Assembly (NCBI GenBank): GCA_963787675.1
Contig: CAWBDV010000004.1
Location: 124,001-188,000 of the forward strand
Source of the DNA: JAJPKK01 sp963787675
GTDB lineage: Bacteria > Pseudomonadota > Alphaproteobacteria > Rhizobiales > Xanthobacteraceae
Direction of reading: 5' to 3'
DNA: 64,000 bases
Part shown: one piece after another, positions 1 to 7,662 of the stretch
Layout: the number at the start of each line of letters is the position of its first letter
Position numbering within the stretch: the stretch's first letter is position 1
Notes under the pieces: generated by a model
Databases searched by the model: none
What the model was told of the DNA's origin: nothing
What the model saw: only the letters and a program-made list of their open reading frames with translations
Program-made: the position numbers and the translations under genes

Positions 1-611
1 CGGCGCACATTGTCGGGTCCCGGCACTACGATCTTGAGCGGCCGGCATTCGGCAAGCCGCACCGGCGCGAGCGGCGTGAGGCCCCGCCTGCGCCCGGAGA
101 CCAGCATTTCGCGGTCGCGCACCAGGAGCCGCGCTTTGAGGCCGATCTTGCCTTCGAACGCCGGCACCACCGCAAAGTCGAGCGCGTCTTGTCGCACCAT
201 CTCGGTGAGCACCGGGCTGTAGCCCTCGACGATATGCATCCGCACGTCCGGATAGCGGGTCACGAAATCATCGAGCGTCGGCGCGAGCACCGCGCGCGTG
301 AACGTCGGCATCAGGCCGATGCGCAGTTCGCCGCTGAGGAACCCCGCGCTTTCGCGCGCTTCCTCGCTCGCGGTCGCGAGCATCCCGACCGCCTCGACGC
401 AGCGGCGATAAAACCGCAAACCGGCCTCGGTCGGCGTAACGCCGGCGGTCGAGCGTTCGAACAGCTTGACGCCGAGCATGCGCTCGGCCGTCGCCACGTG
501 CTGGGAAATGCCCGATTGGGTCGCGTGTTCGCGCGCGGCGGCGCGCGTGAACGACCCTTCCTCGCATACCGCAATGACGGCGCGCACTTGGCGCAGCGCT
601 AATCGATCCAT
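1..611 (-). CDS. LysR-family transcriptional regulator, C-terminus cut by window edge
   Basis: The minus-strand frame opens with ATG at 611 (MDRLALRQVRAV) and runs off the window, leaving about 203 residues of a family usually near 300. Residues about 18-55 form the LysR winged helix-turn-helix (SFTRAAAREHATQSGISQHV, then LGVKLFERS). The start of the effector-binding domain follows (SGELRIGLMPTF). The gene is divergent from the operon at 848-5563, the usual arrangement for a LysR protein controlling the neighbouring catabolic operon, so that operon is its likely target. The effector cannot be inferred. Family assignment is firm; target is inference. Confidence 0.9.
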   Translation of the reverse strand, partial: MDRLALRQVRAVIAVCEEGSFTRAAAREHATQSGISQHVATAERMLGVKLFERSTAGVTPTEAGLRFYRRCVEAVGMLATASEEARESAGFLSGELRIGLMPTFTRAVLAPTLDDFVTRYPDVRMHIVEGYSPVLTEMVRQDALDFAVVPAFEGKIGLKARLLVRDREMLVSGRRRGLTPLAPVRLAECRPLKIVVPGPDNVR

Positions 612-633
612 TAGAAATCCTGATGCCGTTTGC

Positions 634-654
634 CAGAATATATTATTTCTTCTG
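634..654. promoter_or_regulatory. Candidate operator dyad in the LysR/M24 divergent region
   Basis: CAGAA-N11-TTCTG forms an interrupted dyad with an AT-rich centre (aatatatt), 23 bp upstream of the LysR start and in the gap shared with the 848 operon. LysR proteins bind interrupted dyads of about this size near their own promoter. The exact T-N11-A consensus is not matched, so this is only a candidate. Confidence 0.3.
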
Positions 655-753
655 CATCGAGCGCAAAGCTAAAACCGAGTCGGCAAGAGGGGCGGCGTGA
701 GCGCGATCGCCCTGCGTCCCAGATCCGCGGGGCATGATCGCGCCACGAGTACT

Positions 754-784
754 TCCCCTCCCCGCTCGCGGGGAGGGGATTTTT
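754..784 (+). repeat. Single GGGGAGGGG palindrome followed by T5 (terminator-like)
   Basis: An 11-12 bp perfect stem (CCCCTCCCCGC / GCGGGGAGGGG) with a minimal loop is followed at once by five T residues. It belongs to the same repeat family as the paired elements at 2160-2266, 30379-30490 and 34114-34218. It lies 64 bp upstream of the start at 848, so any transcript starting further upstream would contain a hairpin-plus-T-run. Nothing else coding is visible in 612-847. Confidence 0.65.
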
Positions 785-847
785 CAATCGCGCGTCGCGT
801 TGCGCCTTGTGCCCATACCAATGCGAATGATCTGACGGGAGGATCAC

Positions 848-2116
848 ATGGGAGCGAATTTCGGCATCGCCGGCATGGACTGGCAGCAGCGCGTCAACTG
901 GGACCGGCTGCGCACCTATCGCACCGAGCGCGCCCGCGCGATGATGAAGAAGCATGGCCTCGGCGCCATGCTGTGCATGTATGACGAGAACGTGCGCTAT
1001 CTCACCGGCACGCTGACGCCGGGCTGGAACCGGCTCAAGCCGGGCCTGCGCTATGCCATGCTGTGCGGCGACGGCGCGCCGATCCTGTTCGAACAGGGCG
1101 ATCTCGGCTTCCAGATCGAGCGCCACTCCCCGTGGCTGCCGAAAGAAAATGTGCGCCACTCGTTTGCCTGGATCAAAGGCGCAGCCGGCCCTGCATCGAA
1201 GCAGCAGGTCACCAAGTTCGCCAACGCGATCATCGAGGAGATGCGGCGCCACGGCGTCGCCGGCCAGAAGCTTGGTGTCGACTTCGTCGACATCAACATG
1301 ATCGAGATATTCAAAGACAAGAACATCACCTGGACCGACGGCATGAGCGCCATGATGGAGGCGCGCGCCGTCAAGAACGAGGACGAGCAGGAATGCTTCC
1401 GTATCGTCGGCGCGATCGGCGACGCGACGCACTGGGAGTGCATGAAGTTCCTGCGCCCCGGCGTCACCGAGAACCAGGTGACCGCGCACTTGATGGAATA
1501 TCTCTATCGCATTCCCGGCATGGAGGACGTCGAGGACGTCATCGTCTCGTCGGGGCCGAACACCTGGCCGAACTGGCGCAACTTTTCCGACCGCATCATC
1601 CAGCCGGGCGACATCGTGTTCATGGATTTGGCCGCGCTCACCTGGAACGGCTACAAGTCCTGCTATTACCGCACCTACTGCGTCGGCAAGGAGCCGTCCC
1701 AGGAGCAGAAGGATACCTACGAGATTGCGCTCAAATGGCTCTACGACTCGATCGGCGCGGTGAAGGTCGGCGCCACCACGCGCGACATCGCGCTCAAATG
1801 GCCCTCGGCGATGGAGACATGGGGCTACGAGGACGAGGATCAGGCGGCCGCCAATCTCTGGGGCCATGGCCTCGGCCTCGCGCAATACGATCCGCCGGTG
1901 ATTTCCCGCATCTGGTCGCTCGATCATCCGATCGAGATCAAGGAGGGCATGACCTTCGCCCTCGAGACGCAGCACGGAAAGCGGTTCCGCTACGGCGTGC
2001 GCATCGAAGAGATGCTGATCGTCCATAAGAATGACATCGAGATCGTTTCTAATTTCCCGGTCAAACAGGTCACTGTCGTCGATCCGCTGCCGGGCTACGG
2101 CGATCACGTGAAGTAA
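848..2116 (+). CDS. M24-family (creatinase/aminopeptidase P fold) metallohydrolase-like protein
   Basis: This 422-residue protein has the two-domain layout of M24 'pita-bread' enzymes: an N-terminal creatinase-type domain (about 1-190) and a C-terminal catalytic domain (about 200-415). The usual metal ligands can be followed: Asp260 (VFMDLAA), His340 (WGHGLGL), Glu373 (FALETQ) and Glu387 (GVRIEEM). The second Asp, expected about 11 residues after the first in the SDITRTF-like strand, is replaced by Cys272 (KSCYYRTY). Substrate is unknown; Xaa-Pro peptidase, creatinase-like and DMSP-lyase-like members share this fold. A strong GGGAGGA ribosome-binding site precedes ATG 848. It heads an operon with the phosphotransferase-like gene at 2296 and two dehydrogenases. 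Confidence 0.8.
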   Translation: MGANFGIAGMDWQQRVNWDRLRTYRTERARAMMKKHGLGAMLCMYDENVRYLTGTLTPGWNRLKPGLRYAMLCGDGAPILFEQGDLGFQIERHSPWLPKENVRHSFAWIKGAAGPASKQQVTKFANAIIEEMRRHGVAGQKLGVDFVDINMIEIFKDKNITWTDGMSAMMEARAVKNEDEQECFRIVGAIGDATHWECMKFLRPGVTENQVTAHLMEYLYRIPGMEDVEDVIVSSGPNTWPNWRNFSDRIIQPGDIVFMDLAALTWNGYKSCYYRTYCVGKEPSQEQKDTYEIALKWLYDSIGAVKVGATTRDIALKWPSAMETWGYEDEDQAAANLWGHGLGLAQYDPPVISRIWSLDHPIEIKEGMTFALETQHGKRFRYGVRIEEMLIVHKNDIEIVSNFPVKQVTVVDPLPGYGDHVK

Positions 2117-2159
2117 AGGTGGGCGGATGCCCGGCGGTGCCTTTGAGGCAGACGCCTTC

Positions 2160-2266
2160 TTCCCCTCCCCCGCTCGCGGGGGAGGGTTGGGGAGGGGGCC
2201 TCGCCAATGAGTCTCTGCCGTGGAGTGTGCCCCCTCCCTGACCCTCCCCCGCAAGCGGGAGAGGGG
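2160..2266. repeat. Paired GC-rich palindromic repeat between operon genes
   Basis: Two hairpin-forming arms face each other: CCCCTCCCCC-GCTC-GCGGGGGAGGG plus TTGGGGAGGGGGC at 2162-2199, then the inverted partner GCCCCCTCCCTGACCCTCCCC... at 2229-2266. Each arm is itself a palindrome and the two arms are inverted copies. The same paired unit recurs inside dnaE2 (30379-30490) and imuB (34114-34218). Here it occupies the gap between the 848 gene and the 2296 gene, where it could affect mRNA stability or read-through. Confidence 0.85.
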
Positions 2267-2295
2267 AAAGTGGTGTCGCGCCTGCTGGGATCAAA

Positions 2296-3630
2296 ATGAA
2301 CGTAGCCGCCTATTCGCACATTGCAGCCGGAGAGCGCTTGATCGTCTCGCTCGAAGCCGCCTCCGACGCCACCGATGTCGGGCCGAAAGCTGCCAATCTC
2401 GCGGCGCTCGCCCGCGCGGGACTGCCAACCCCGGGCGGCTTCTGCCTGACCGCGGCGGCCTATCGTGCGCAGATCGCGGCGCTCGGCCTCGACGCTGTGG
2501 TCACGGAATTTGCCGATGCGGACGTGCGGCGGCAGCGCCGACTGTCGGTCGACATCAGGCTCGCGCTCTACCAGCGGCCGATCGCGCCGGAAATTCTCAA
2601 CCCCCTGCTCGCCGCTTGGCGCGCCCAACGTGCGAGCAGCGGCAAGCCCGGCGCGGTGCGCTCCTCGGCGCTGATCGAAGACCGCAAGGGTGCAAACTTC
2701 GCCGGCCAGTTCGAGAGCTTTCTCGGCATCGATGACGAGACCGAGTTCTTGACCGCGGTCCGGGCATGCTGGGCAGCGCTGTGGACCACCAATGCGCGGC
2801 GCTACATGGAAAATCATGGTTTGAGCCCGGCCGGTACCGCCATGGCGGTGCTGATCCAGCCGCTGGTCGATGCCCGCGCGTCGGGCGGCGGCCTCAGCGA
2901 AAACGCAGAAGGCAACATGCTGCTCAGCGCCACCTGGGGCCTCGGCTCGGCGATCGCGCAAGGCGAGGTCGTGCCGGATCGCATCGTGCTGAGCCGGTCC
3001 GGGTTCCTGCGCAGCAATACCGCGGGCCGCAAGCATCACCGCGATGCCTGCGCGCATGCGTCCGGCGGCGGCGCGAACGGCGCAAAGGGTGTGGGTCCGC
3101 AGCCGGTCGCGCCGGAGCTTGTGGAGACGCCGTGCCTGTCGGCGGGCGAAGCGGTCGCGCTCGGCCGGCTCCTGCGCAAGGCCGAGACCACGCTCGGCAT
3201 GCCGGTCGAAATCGAATGGGCGCTCGACGATCAGGGCTTCAAACTTCTGCAGGCACGCCCGCTCTCGGTCGAGCCTGCCGTCGTGCCCGATGAGATCTGG
3301 CTGAGGCACCCAGGCCTCAATGGTCATCCTGCCGGGATCGGCTGGGGCTGCGGACGCGCCGTCGTGGTCAACTGCGAATGCGAACTCTCGCGCATCGCAC
3401 CGGGGGACGTGCTCGTGACGCGCGTGGCGGGGCCGGCGCTTGTCCACGTGTTGCCGCAGGTCGCCGGCGTGGTCGCCGAACTCGGCGGCTCGACCTCGCA
3501 TCTGGCTTCGCTCGCCCGCGAGCGCGGCATTCCGATGGTGCTCGGCGTGCTGGACGCGACGCAGCGCATCCCGGATGGCGTGCCTTGCGCGGTCGACGGC
3601 GTCGCCGGCATCGTGCGGTGGGTCGCCTGA
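2296..3630 (+). CDS. PEP-synthase/PPDK-like protein with ATP-grasp and phosphohistidine domains only
   Basis: This 444-residue protein resembles the first two-thirds of PEP synthase. The ATP-grasp part matches at GPKAANLAAL, AVRSSALIEDRKGANFAGQFESFL (about residues 117-140), GLGSAIAQGEVVPDRIV and EIEWALDD..LLQARPLS. The mobile phosphohistidine domain follows, with His402 in GGSTSHLASLARERGIPMVLG. The C-terminal PEP/pyruvate-binding barrel of PEP synthase is absent, so phosphate probably goes to another acceptor or partner protein. Split phosphotransferases such as phenylphosphate synthase are a known precedent. Its stop codon shares one base with the start of the dehydrogenase at 3630. ATG 2296 lacks a strong ribosome-binding site. 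Confidence 0.8.
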   Translation: MNVAAYSHIAAGERLIVSLEAASDATDVGPKAANLAALARAGLPTPGGFCLTAAAYRAQIAALGLDAVVTEFADADVRRQRRLSVDIRLALYQRPIAPEILNPLLAAWRAQRASSGKPGAVRSSALIEDRKGANFAGQFESFLGIDDETEFLTAVRACWAALWTTNARRYMENHGLSPAGTAMAVLIQPLVDARASGGGLSENAEGNMLLSATWGLGSAIAQGEVVPDRIVLSRSGFLRSNTAGRKHHRDACAHASGGGANGAKGVGPQPVAPELVETPCLSAGEAVALGRLLRKAETTLGMPVEIEWALDDQGFKLLQARPLSVEPAVVPDEIWLRHPGLNGHPAGIGWGCGRAVVVNCECELSRIAPGDVLVTRVAGPALVHVLPQVAGVVAELGGSTSHLASLARERGIPMVLGVLDATQRIPDGVPCAVDGVAGIVRWVA

Positions 3631-4607
3631 TGGCGCGCGTCTTCGTTACCCAGCCGATCGACGAGAGCGCGCTCGAACGCCTGCGCGGGGTCGCCGACGT
3701 CGCGGTCAATCCCGACATGCGCCAAGTCATGAGCAAGGACGCGCTGATCGCCGCGGCGCGCTCCTGCGATATCCTCTTCAGCCTCCTTCACGACCGCATC
3801 GATCGCGACGTGATCGCGGCCAACGCCGGGCTGCTCGCGGTCACCTCGATGGCGATCACGCCCGACAACATCGATGTCGCGGCGGCAACCGAGCGGCGCA
3901 TTCCGGTGACGGTCGTGCCGGCGCTCGCCGTCGAATCGACGGCCGACACGCATTTCGCCCTGCTGCTGGCGGTGGCGCGCCGCGTGGTCGAAGGCGATGC
4001 GCTGGTGCGATCCGGGGTCTTTCCCGGCTCGCAATCGAATTACCTCCTCGGCAGCGGCGTTCACGGCAAAACCATCGGGCTCGTCGGCGGCCGCGGCCGC
4101 ATCGGTCAAGCGGTGGCGGCTCGTGCGCGCGGATTTTCGATGCGCGTTCTCTATTGCGGGCCGCGGCGAATGGATGAGGCCGACGAGACACGGCTCGAAG
4201 CGAGCTACGTGCCGCTCGACGAGTTGCTGGCGGAATCCGATTTCGTCTCGCTGCATCCGCGGCTGACGACGGAGACGCATCATATGATCGGCGCGCGCGA
4301 GATCGCGCTCATGAAGCCCACGGCCTTCCTCATCAATACGTCCCGCGGCGCCGTCGTTGACGAGGCGGCCCTGCTGGCGGCGTTATCGGAAAAGCGCATC
4401 GCCGGTGCGGCCCTCGACGTGTTCGAGCACGAACCCAAAATCGACCCGGCGTTCGCTCGCCTGACGAACGTCACGCTGACGCCGCATGTGGGCAGCGCCG
4501 TCCACGAGGTGCGCGAGGCCATGGCCAATGCCGTGGTGGACAACATCATCGCCATCATGGCCGGGCGGACCCCGCCCAATATCGTCAATCCGGAGGTGCT
4601 GTCGTGA
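3630..4607 (+). CDS. D-2-hydroxyacid dehydrogenase (first of two)
   Basis: This 325-residue protein is of the NAD-dependent D-isomer 2-hydroxyacid dehydrogenase family. It shows the Rossmann nucleotide loop GLVGGRGRIGQAVA, the catalytic Arg in NTSRGAVVDEAAL, the Glu in FEHEP and the catalytic His in LTPHVGS. ATG 3630 overlaps the preceding stop by one base (TGATG), indicating translational coupling. The longer frame running upstream lies inside the previous gene and is rejected. Members reduce 2-oxoacids or oxidise glycerate, phosphoglycerate or lactate; which one applies here cannot be told. Coupling to a phosphotransferase suggests a small phosphorylated or hydroxylated acid. Confidence 0.88.
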   Translation: MARVFVTQPIDESALERLRGVADVAVNPDMRQVMSKDALIAAARSCDILFSLLHDRIDRDVIAANAGLLAVTSMAITPDNIDVAAATERRIPVTVVPALAVESTADTHFALLLAVARRVVEGDALVRSGVFPGSQSNYLLGSGVHGKTIGLVGGRGRIGQAVAARARGFSMRVLYCGPRRMDEADETRLEASYVPLDELLAESDFVSLHPRLTTETHHMIGAREIALMKPTAFLINTSRGAVVDEAALLAALSEKRIAGAALDVFEHEPKIDPAFARLTNVTLTPHVGSAVHEVREAMANAVVDNIIAIMAGRTPPNIVNPEVLS

Positions 4608-5563
4608 GCACGGTGATTGCCGTCACCGACAGCCCCTTCCATTCGCTCGACCCGGCCCGTGCGGCCCTCAAGCGGCTCGATCCGGAATTGCGGATGGCGA
4701 AGTCGCCGTCCGCCGACGACATCCTCGCGGTCGCGGGCGACGCTGACGCAATCCTCGTCACCTATGCGAAGCTGCCGGGCGAACTCCTCCAGCAATTGAA
4801 GCGCTGCAAGGTCATCGGCCGGTTCGGGCTCGGCGTCGACAACATCGATATTCCGGCCGCCGCGCGCCTCGGGATCGCGGTCACCTACGTGCCGGACTAC
4901 TGCCTGCGCGAAGTCTCAGACCACGCGATGGCGCTGCTGCTCGCGCTCGCCCGCAAGGTTCCGTTTTCCAACCGCCTCGTGCAGTCCGGCCGCTGGGAGG
5001 TTCCGCCGATCGTGCCGTTACGCCGGCTCGAAGGCCACGTGCTCGGGCTCGTCGGCTTCGGCAATATTCCGCGGGCGCTGGTACCGAAGGCCAAGGCCTT
5101 CGGACTCAAAGTCATCACCCACGATCCTCATGTCGCGCCGGACGTGACGAAGGCGCTCGATGTCGAGAACACGAGCTTCGACGACCTCCTCGCCCGGGCC
5201 GATTTCATTTCCGTCCATGCCCCGCTGACGCCGGCGACACGCGGCATCATCGGCGCGACGGCGTTCGCGCGCATGAAGAAAGGCGCGCTTCTCATCAACA
5301 CCGCGCGCGGGCCACTGGTCGACGAAGCCGCGCTGGTGGCGGCGCTCGACAGCGGCCATCTCGGCGGCGCCGCGCTCGACGTGGTCACGACCGAGCCGCC
5401 GGCAAAGGATTCCCCGCTCCTTGGCCGCGACAACGTCATTCTCACGCCGCATACCGCCTTCTATTCCGTCGAAGCGCTTGAAGAACTCCAGACGAAATGC
5501 GCGAGCGACGTCGCCCGCGTCCTCTCCGGCGAACCGCCGGTCTATCCCGTGAAGATGGGGTAA
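4604..5563 (+). CDS. D-2-hydroxyacid dehydrogenase (second of two)
   Basis: This 319-residue paralogue of the preceding gene starts at GTG 4604, overlapping it in GTGA. Family marks are GRFGLGVDNIDIPAA, the nucleotide loop GLVGFGNIPRALV, INTARGPLVDEAALV with the catalytic Arg, and LTPHTAF with the catalytic His. Two adjacent, coupled but clearly diverged copies suggest either different substrates or a heteromer. It is the last gene of the 848-5563 operon; repeat DNA follows. It resembles SerA-type catalytic domains but lacks an ACT regulatory domain, so serine biosynthesis is not the first choice. Confidence 0.88.
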   Translation: MSTVIAVTDSPFHSLDPARAALKRLDPELRMAKSPSADDILAVAGDADAILVTYAKLPGELLQQLKRCKVIGRFGLGVDNIDIPAAARLGIAVTYVPDYCLREVSDHAMALLLALARKVPFSNRLVQSGRWEVPPIVPLRRLEGHVLGLVGFGNIPRALVPKAKAFGLKVITHDPHVAPDVTKALDVENTSFDDLLARADFISVHAPLTPATRGIIGATAFARMKKGALLINTARGPLVDEAALVAALDSGHLGGAALDVVTTEPPAKDSPLLGRDNVILTPHTAFYSVEALEELQTKCASDVARVLSGEPPVYPVKMG

Positions 5564-5573
5564 GTGCAGGTTG

Positions 5574-5763
5574 GTAGGGTGCGCAAAGGCGGCCGAGAGC
5601 GCCGCGGTTCTTGGCACAACGTCCATTCCGCCGTGCGCACCATGGGCGAGGCCGAATGGTGCGCACGCTTCGCTTTGCGCACCCTACAAGGCTTCACGAT
5701 CCGACCGATTGAACGGTCCGATGGTGCGCACGCGCAGACAAGTCCGCGCTTTGCACACCCTAC
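5574..5763. repeat. GTAGGGTGCGCAAAG-type palindromic repeat (three arms)
   Basis: The stretch opens with GTAGGGTGCGCAAAG and contains two closing arms ending GCTTTGCGCACCCTAC (near 5690) and GCTTTGCACACCCTAC (5763), with inner matches to GTGCGCACC. Related copies are at 35146-35224, inside imuB, and at 42563-42648. It fills the gap between two convergent genes (5563 and 5780). Confidence 0.8.
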
Positions 5764-5779
5764 GAGGCTACGGGCGCGG

Positions 5780-6553
5780 TCACGTCAATACGATCGCGTT
5801 GATGTGGCGGCCGTAGTCGGGCTCGCCGCGGTGAGTCATCCGCCGGTAGCTGAAGAACGTTTCGGGTGCGGCGTAGGTGCAGGCGTCAAGGTCCTCGATG
5901 GTGCCGACGCCGGCCGCGGCGAGGCGCGCGGCAACGTAGCCCGCAAGATCGAACATGAAATGGCCCGCGCGGTCGGACGGCCGGAAGAAGCGGCTGTTGG
6001 CCGCATCTTCGGCGAGAAAGCGCTCCTTGAGATCGGGGCCGGTCTCGTAGTTCGGCTGCCGGATCATCGGCCCGATGGCGGCGCGGATGCGGGCGCGCAC
6101 GGCGCCGAGCCGTTCCATCGCCGCGATCGTCTGGTCGGTGACGCCGGCGAGTGCGCCGCGCCAGCCGGCGTGGGCCGCGCCGATCACGCCCGCGTCCGCG
6201 TCGGCAAACAGCACCGGGCCGCAGTCCGCGGTCGACACGCCGATCGCAAGGCCCGGCGTTGCAGTCACGATGGCATCCGCGCGCGGGCGCGCCTCCGCGT
6301 TCCACGGTTCGGTCGCGACCACCACGTCGGGCGAATGAATCTGGTAGCAGGTGAGAAAGCGCTCCGGCGTCACGCCCAGCGCCGCAGCCATGCGCCCCCT
6401 GTTGGTCGCGACGTTCGCGGGCGCATCATTGGAGCCGACCCCGGCGTTGAGGCTGCCGTAGACCCCGCTCGAAACTCCGCCCTCGCGGGTGAAGAACGCG
6501 TGGCGGATGCCCTGGATCTGCGCGAGCGTGTGTGCCTGCATTCCGGTCGTCAT
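5780..6553 (-). CDS. pgeF: Laccase-domain protein, peptidoglycan editing factor / polyphenol oxidase family
   Basis: This 257-residue YfiH/YlmD-family protein carries all three ligands of the predicted metal site: His73 (CYQIHSP), Cys111 (TADCGPVLF) and His128 (AAHAGWRG). The ending YRRMTHRGEPDYGRHI is also typical. Members have been reported to remove wrongly incorporated serine from peptidoglycan precursors and, in some hosts, to act on purine nucleosides. The start at 6553 overlaps the stop of midA by 4 bases (ATGA), so it is the third gene of the lgt-midA-pgeF operon. Confidence 0.92.
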   Translation of the reverse strand: MTTGMQAHTLAQIQGIRHAFFTREGGVSSGVYGSLNAGVGSNDAPANVATNRGRMAAALGVTPERFLTCYQIHSPDVVVATEPWNAEARPRADAIVTATPGLAIGVSTADCGPVLFADADAGVIGAAHAGWRGALAGVTDQTIAAMERLGAVRARIRAAIGPMIRQPNYETGPDLKERFLAEDAANSRFFRPSDRAGHFMFDLAGYVAARLAAAGVGTIEDLDACTYAAPETFFSYRRMTHRGEPDYGRHINAIVLT

Positions 6554-7662
6554 TCGAGCCCCGGCAGTTGAGTCAGTCGCGGTTCGGAAAATCCGATGAC
6601 CTTGAAGAGTTCGCCCATCCCGCCGGGCGACGGTCCGATGAGCCGTGCGAGCGCGGCCGCGATAGCGCCGCGCTGATCTTCGGCGGCATTGGCCGAAAGC
6701 GCGGCGGACCGCGCCTCGATGCCGAGGCGCTTGAGGAACGCGCCCTGGTCGATCGGCCCGTGAACGCGAGCCCCGGCCTCGCGCGCCGCCTTGCCCAGCG
6801 CTTCGAAATCGACGTGGGCGGTAAGATCGGTAAGGCCCGGAAGCGCCAGCGGGCTCGCGTAACGATGCGACCGCACCGCCTGGAAGGTGTCCCCGAAAGC
6901 GCTGCGCACATGGCCGTAATCGATGATCAACGCGGCGCCGCCGTCCTTGACGCGGCGCGCGATCTGGGTCGCGTAGCGATCAGGCCGCCACTCGAATACC
7001 GCGCCTTCACTGGCGCGGTCCGCCGCGAGCGGCAGCGCCGGGAGTTTCGTCAGCGCATGGGTGGCGGTCGTGAAGGCGAGTTCGTCGCCGGCGTTCACCG
7101 TGATGACCCGTTCATGCCAGCCGTCTTTCATGTGCTCGGCCTGATGGACCGGCAGCGCATCGAAAAATTCATTGGCAAAAATGATGGCCGGTCCGGGGGG
7201 CGCCTCGTCCAATGTTCCGTGCCAGCGCAGCATCACGTGATCGACGTTGGCGAGGGTCTGGCGCTGGTGCAGCTGCAGCTCGGCGCTTCGCTCGATGAAG
7301 TGCACCCGCGCCGCGTCGCGGAACGCGGGAACGGCCTTCATGGCGCGCAGCACGTCTCCCATCATCGTGCCGCGGCCGGGCCCGATCTCGATCAGCATCA
7401 CGGGATCGGGCGCATCCATCGCCCGCCACACCGTCGCCGCCCACAGCCCGAGCAATTCGCCGAACATCTGGCTGATCTCGGGGGCGGTCACGAAATCGCC
7501 GGCGAGGCCGAACGGCGTGCGCCGCGAGTAATAACCATGCTGCGGATCGTAGAGGCAGATCTCCATGAAGTCGCTGACCGGGATCGGCCCCGTCCGCGCA
7601 ATCTGTTCGCGGATGTGGACATCGAGCGGGGTGCGCTCCTCGATCCGTTGGGCGGCCGTCAT
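6550..7662 (-). CDS. MidA/NDUFAF7-family SAM-dependent methyltransferase
   Basis: This 370-residue protein starts at ATG 7662 (MTAAQRIEERTPL), in ATGA overlap with the lgt stop. The longer open frame upstream is inside lgt. Motifs include YYSRRTPFGLAGDFVTAPEISQMFGE (about 44-69) and the SAM-binding loop IEIGPGRGTMMGD (91-103), both hallmarks of the MidA family. Its mitochondrial member NDUFAF7 methylates an arginine of a complex I subunit; a similar role in bacteria is plausible but unproven. The gene order lgt-midA-pgeF is common in alphaproteobacteria. Confidence 0.92.
   Translation of the reverse strand: MTAAQRIEERTPLDVHIREQIARTGPIPVSDFMEICLYDPQHGYYSRRTPFGLAGDFVTAPEISQMFGELLGLWAATVWRAMDAPDPVMLIEIGPGRGTMMGDVLRAMKAVPAFRDAARVHFIERSAELQLHQRQTLANVDHVMLRWHGTLDEAPPGPAIIFANEFFDALPVHQAEHMKDGWHERVITVNAGDELAFTTATHALTKLPALPLAADRASEGAVFEWRPDRYATQIARRVKDGGAALIIDYGHVRSAFGDTFQAVRSHRYASPLALPGLTDLTAHVDFEALGKAAREAGARVHGPIDQGAFLKRLGIEARSAALSANAAEDQRGAIAAALARLIGPSPGGMGELFKVIGFSEPRLTQLPGLE

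Noticed and set aside
611..3501. Long minus-strand open frames opposite the M24 and PEP-synthase-like genes
   Set aside because: No family motifs or ribosome-binding sites; they cross intergenic palindromes and are explained by codon bias of the plus-strand genes.
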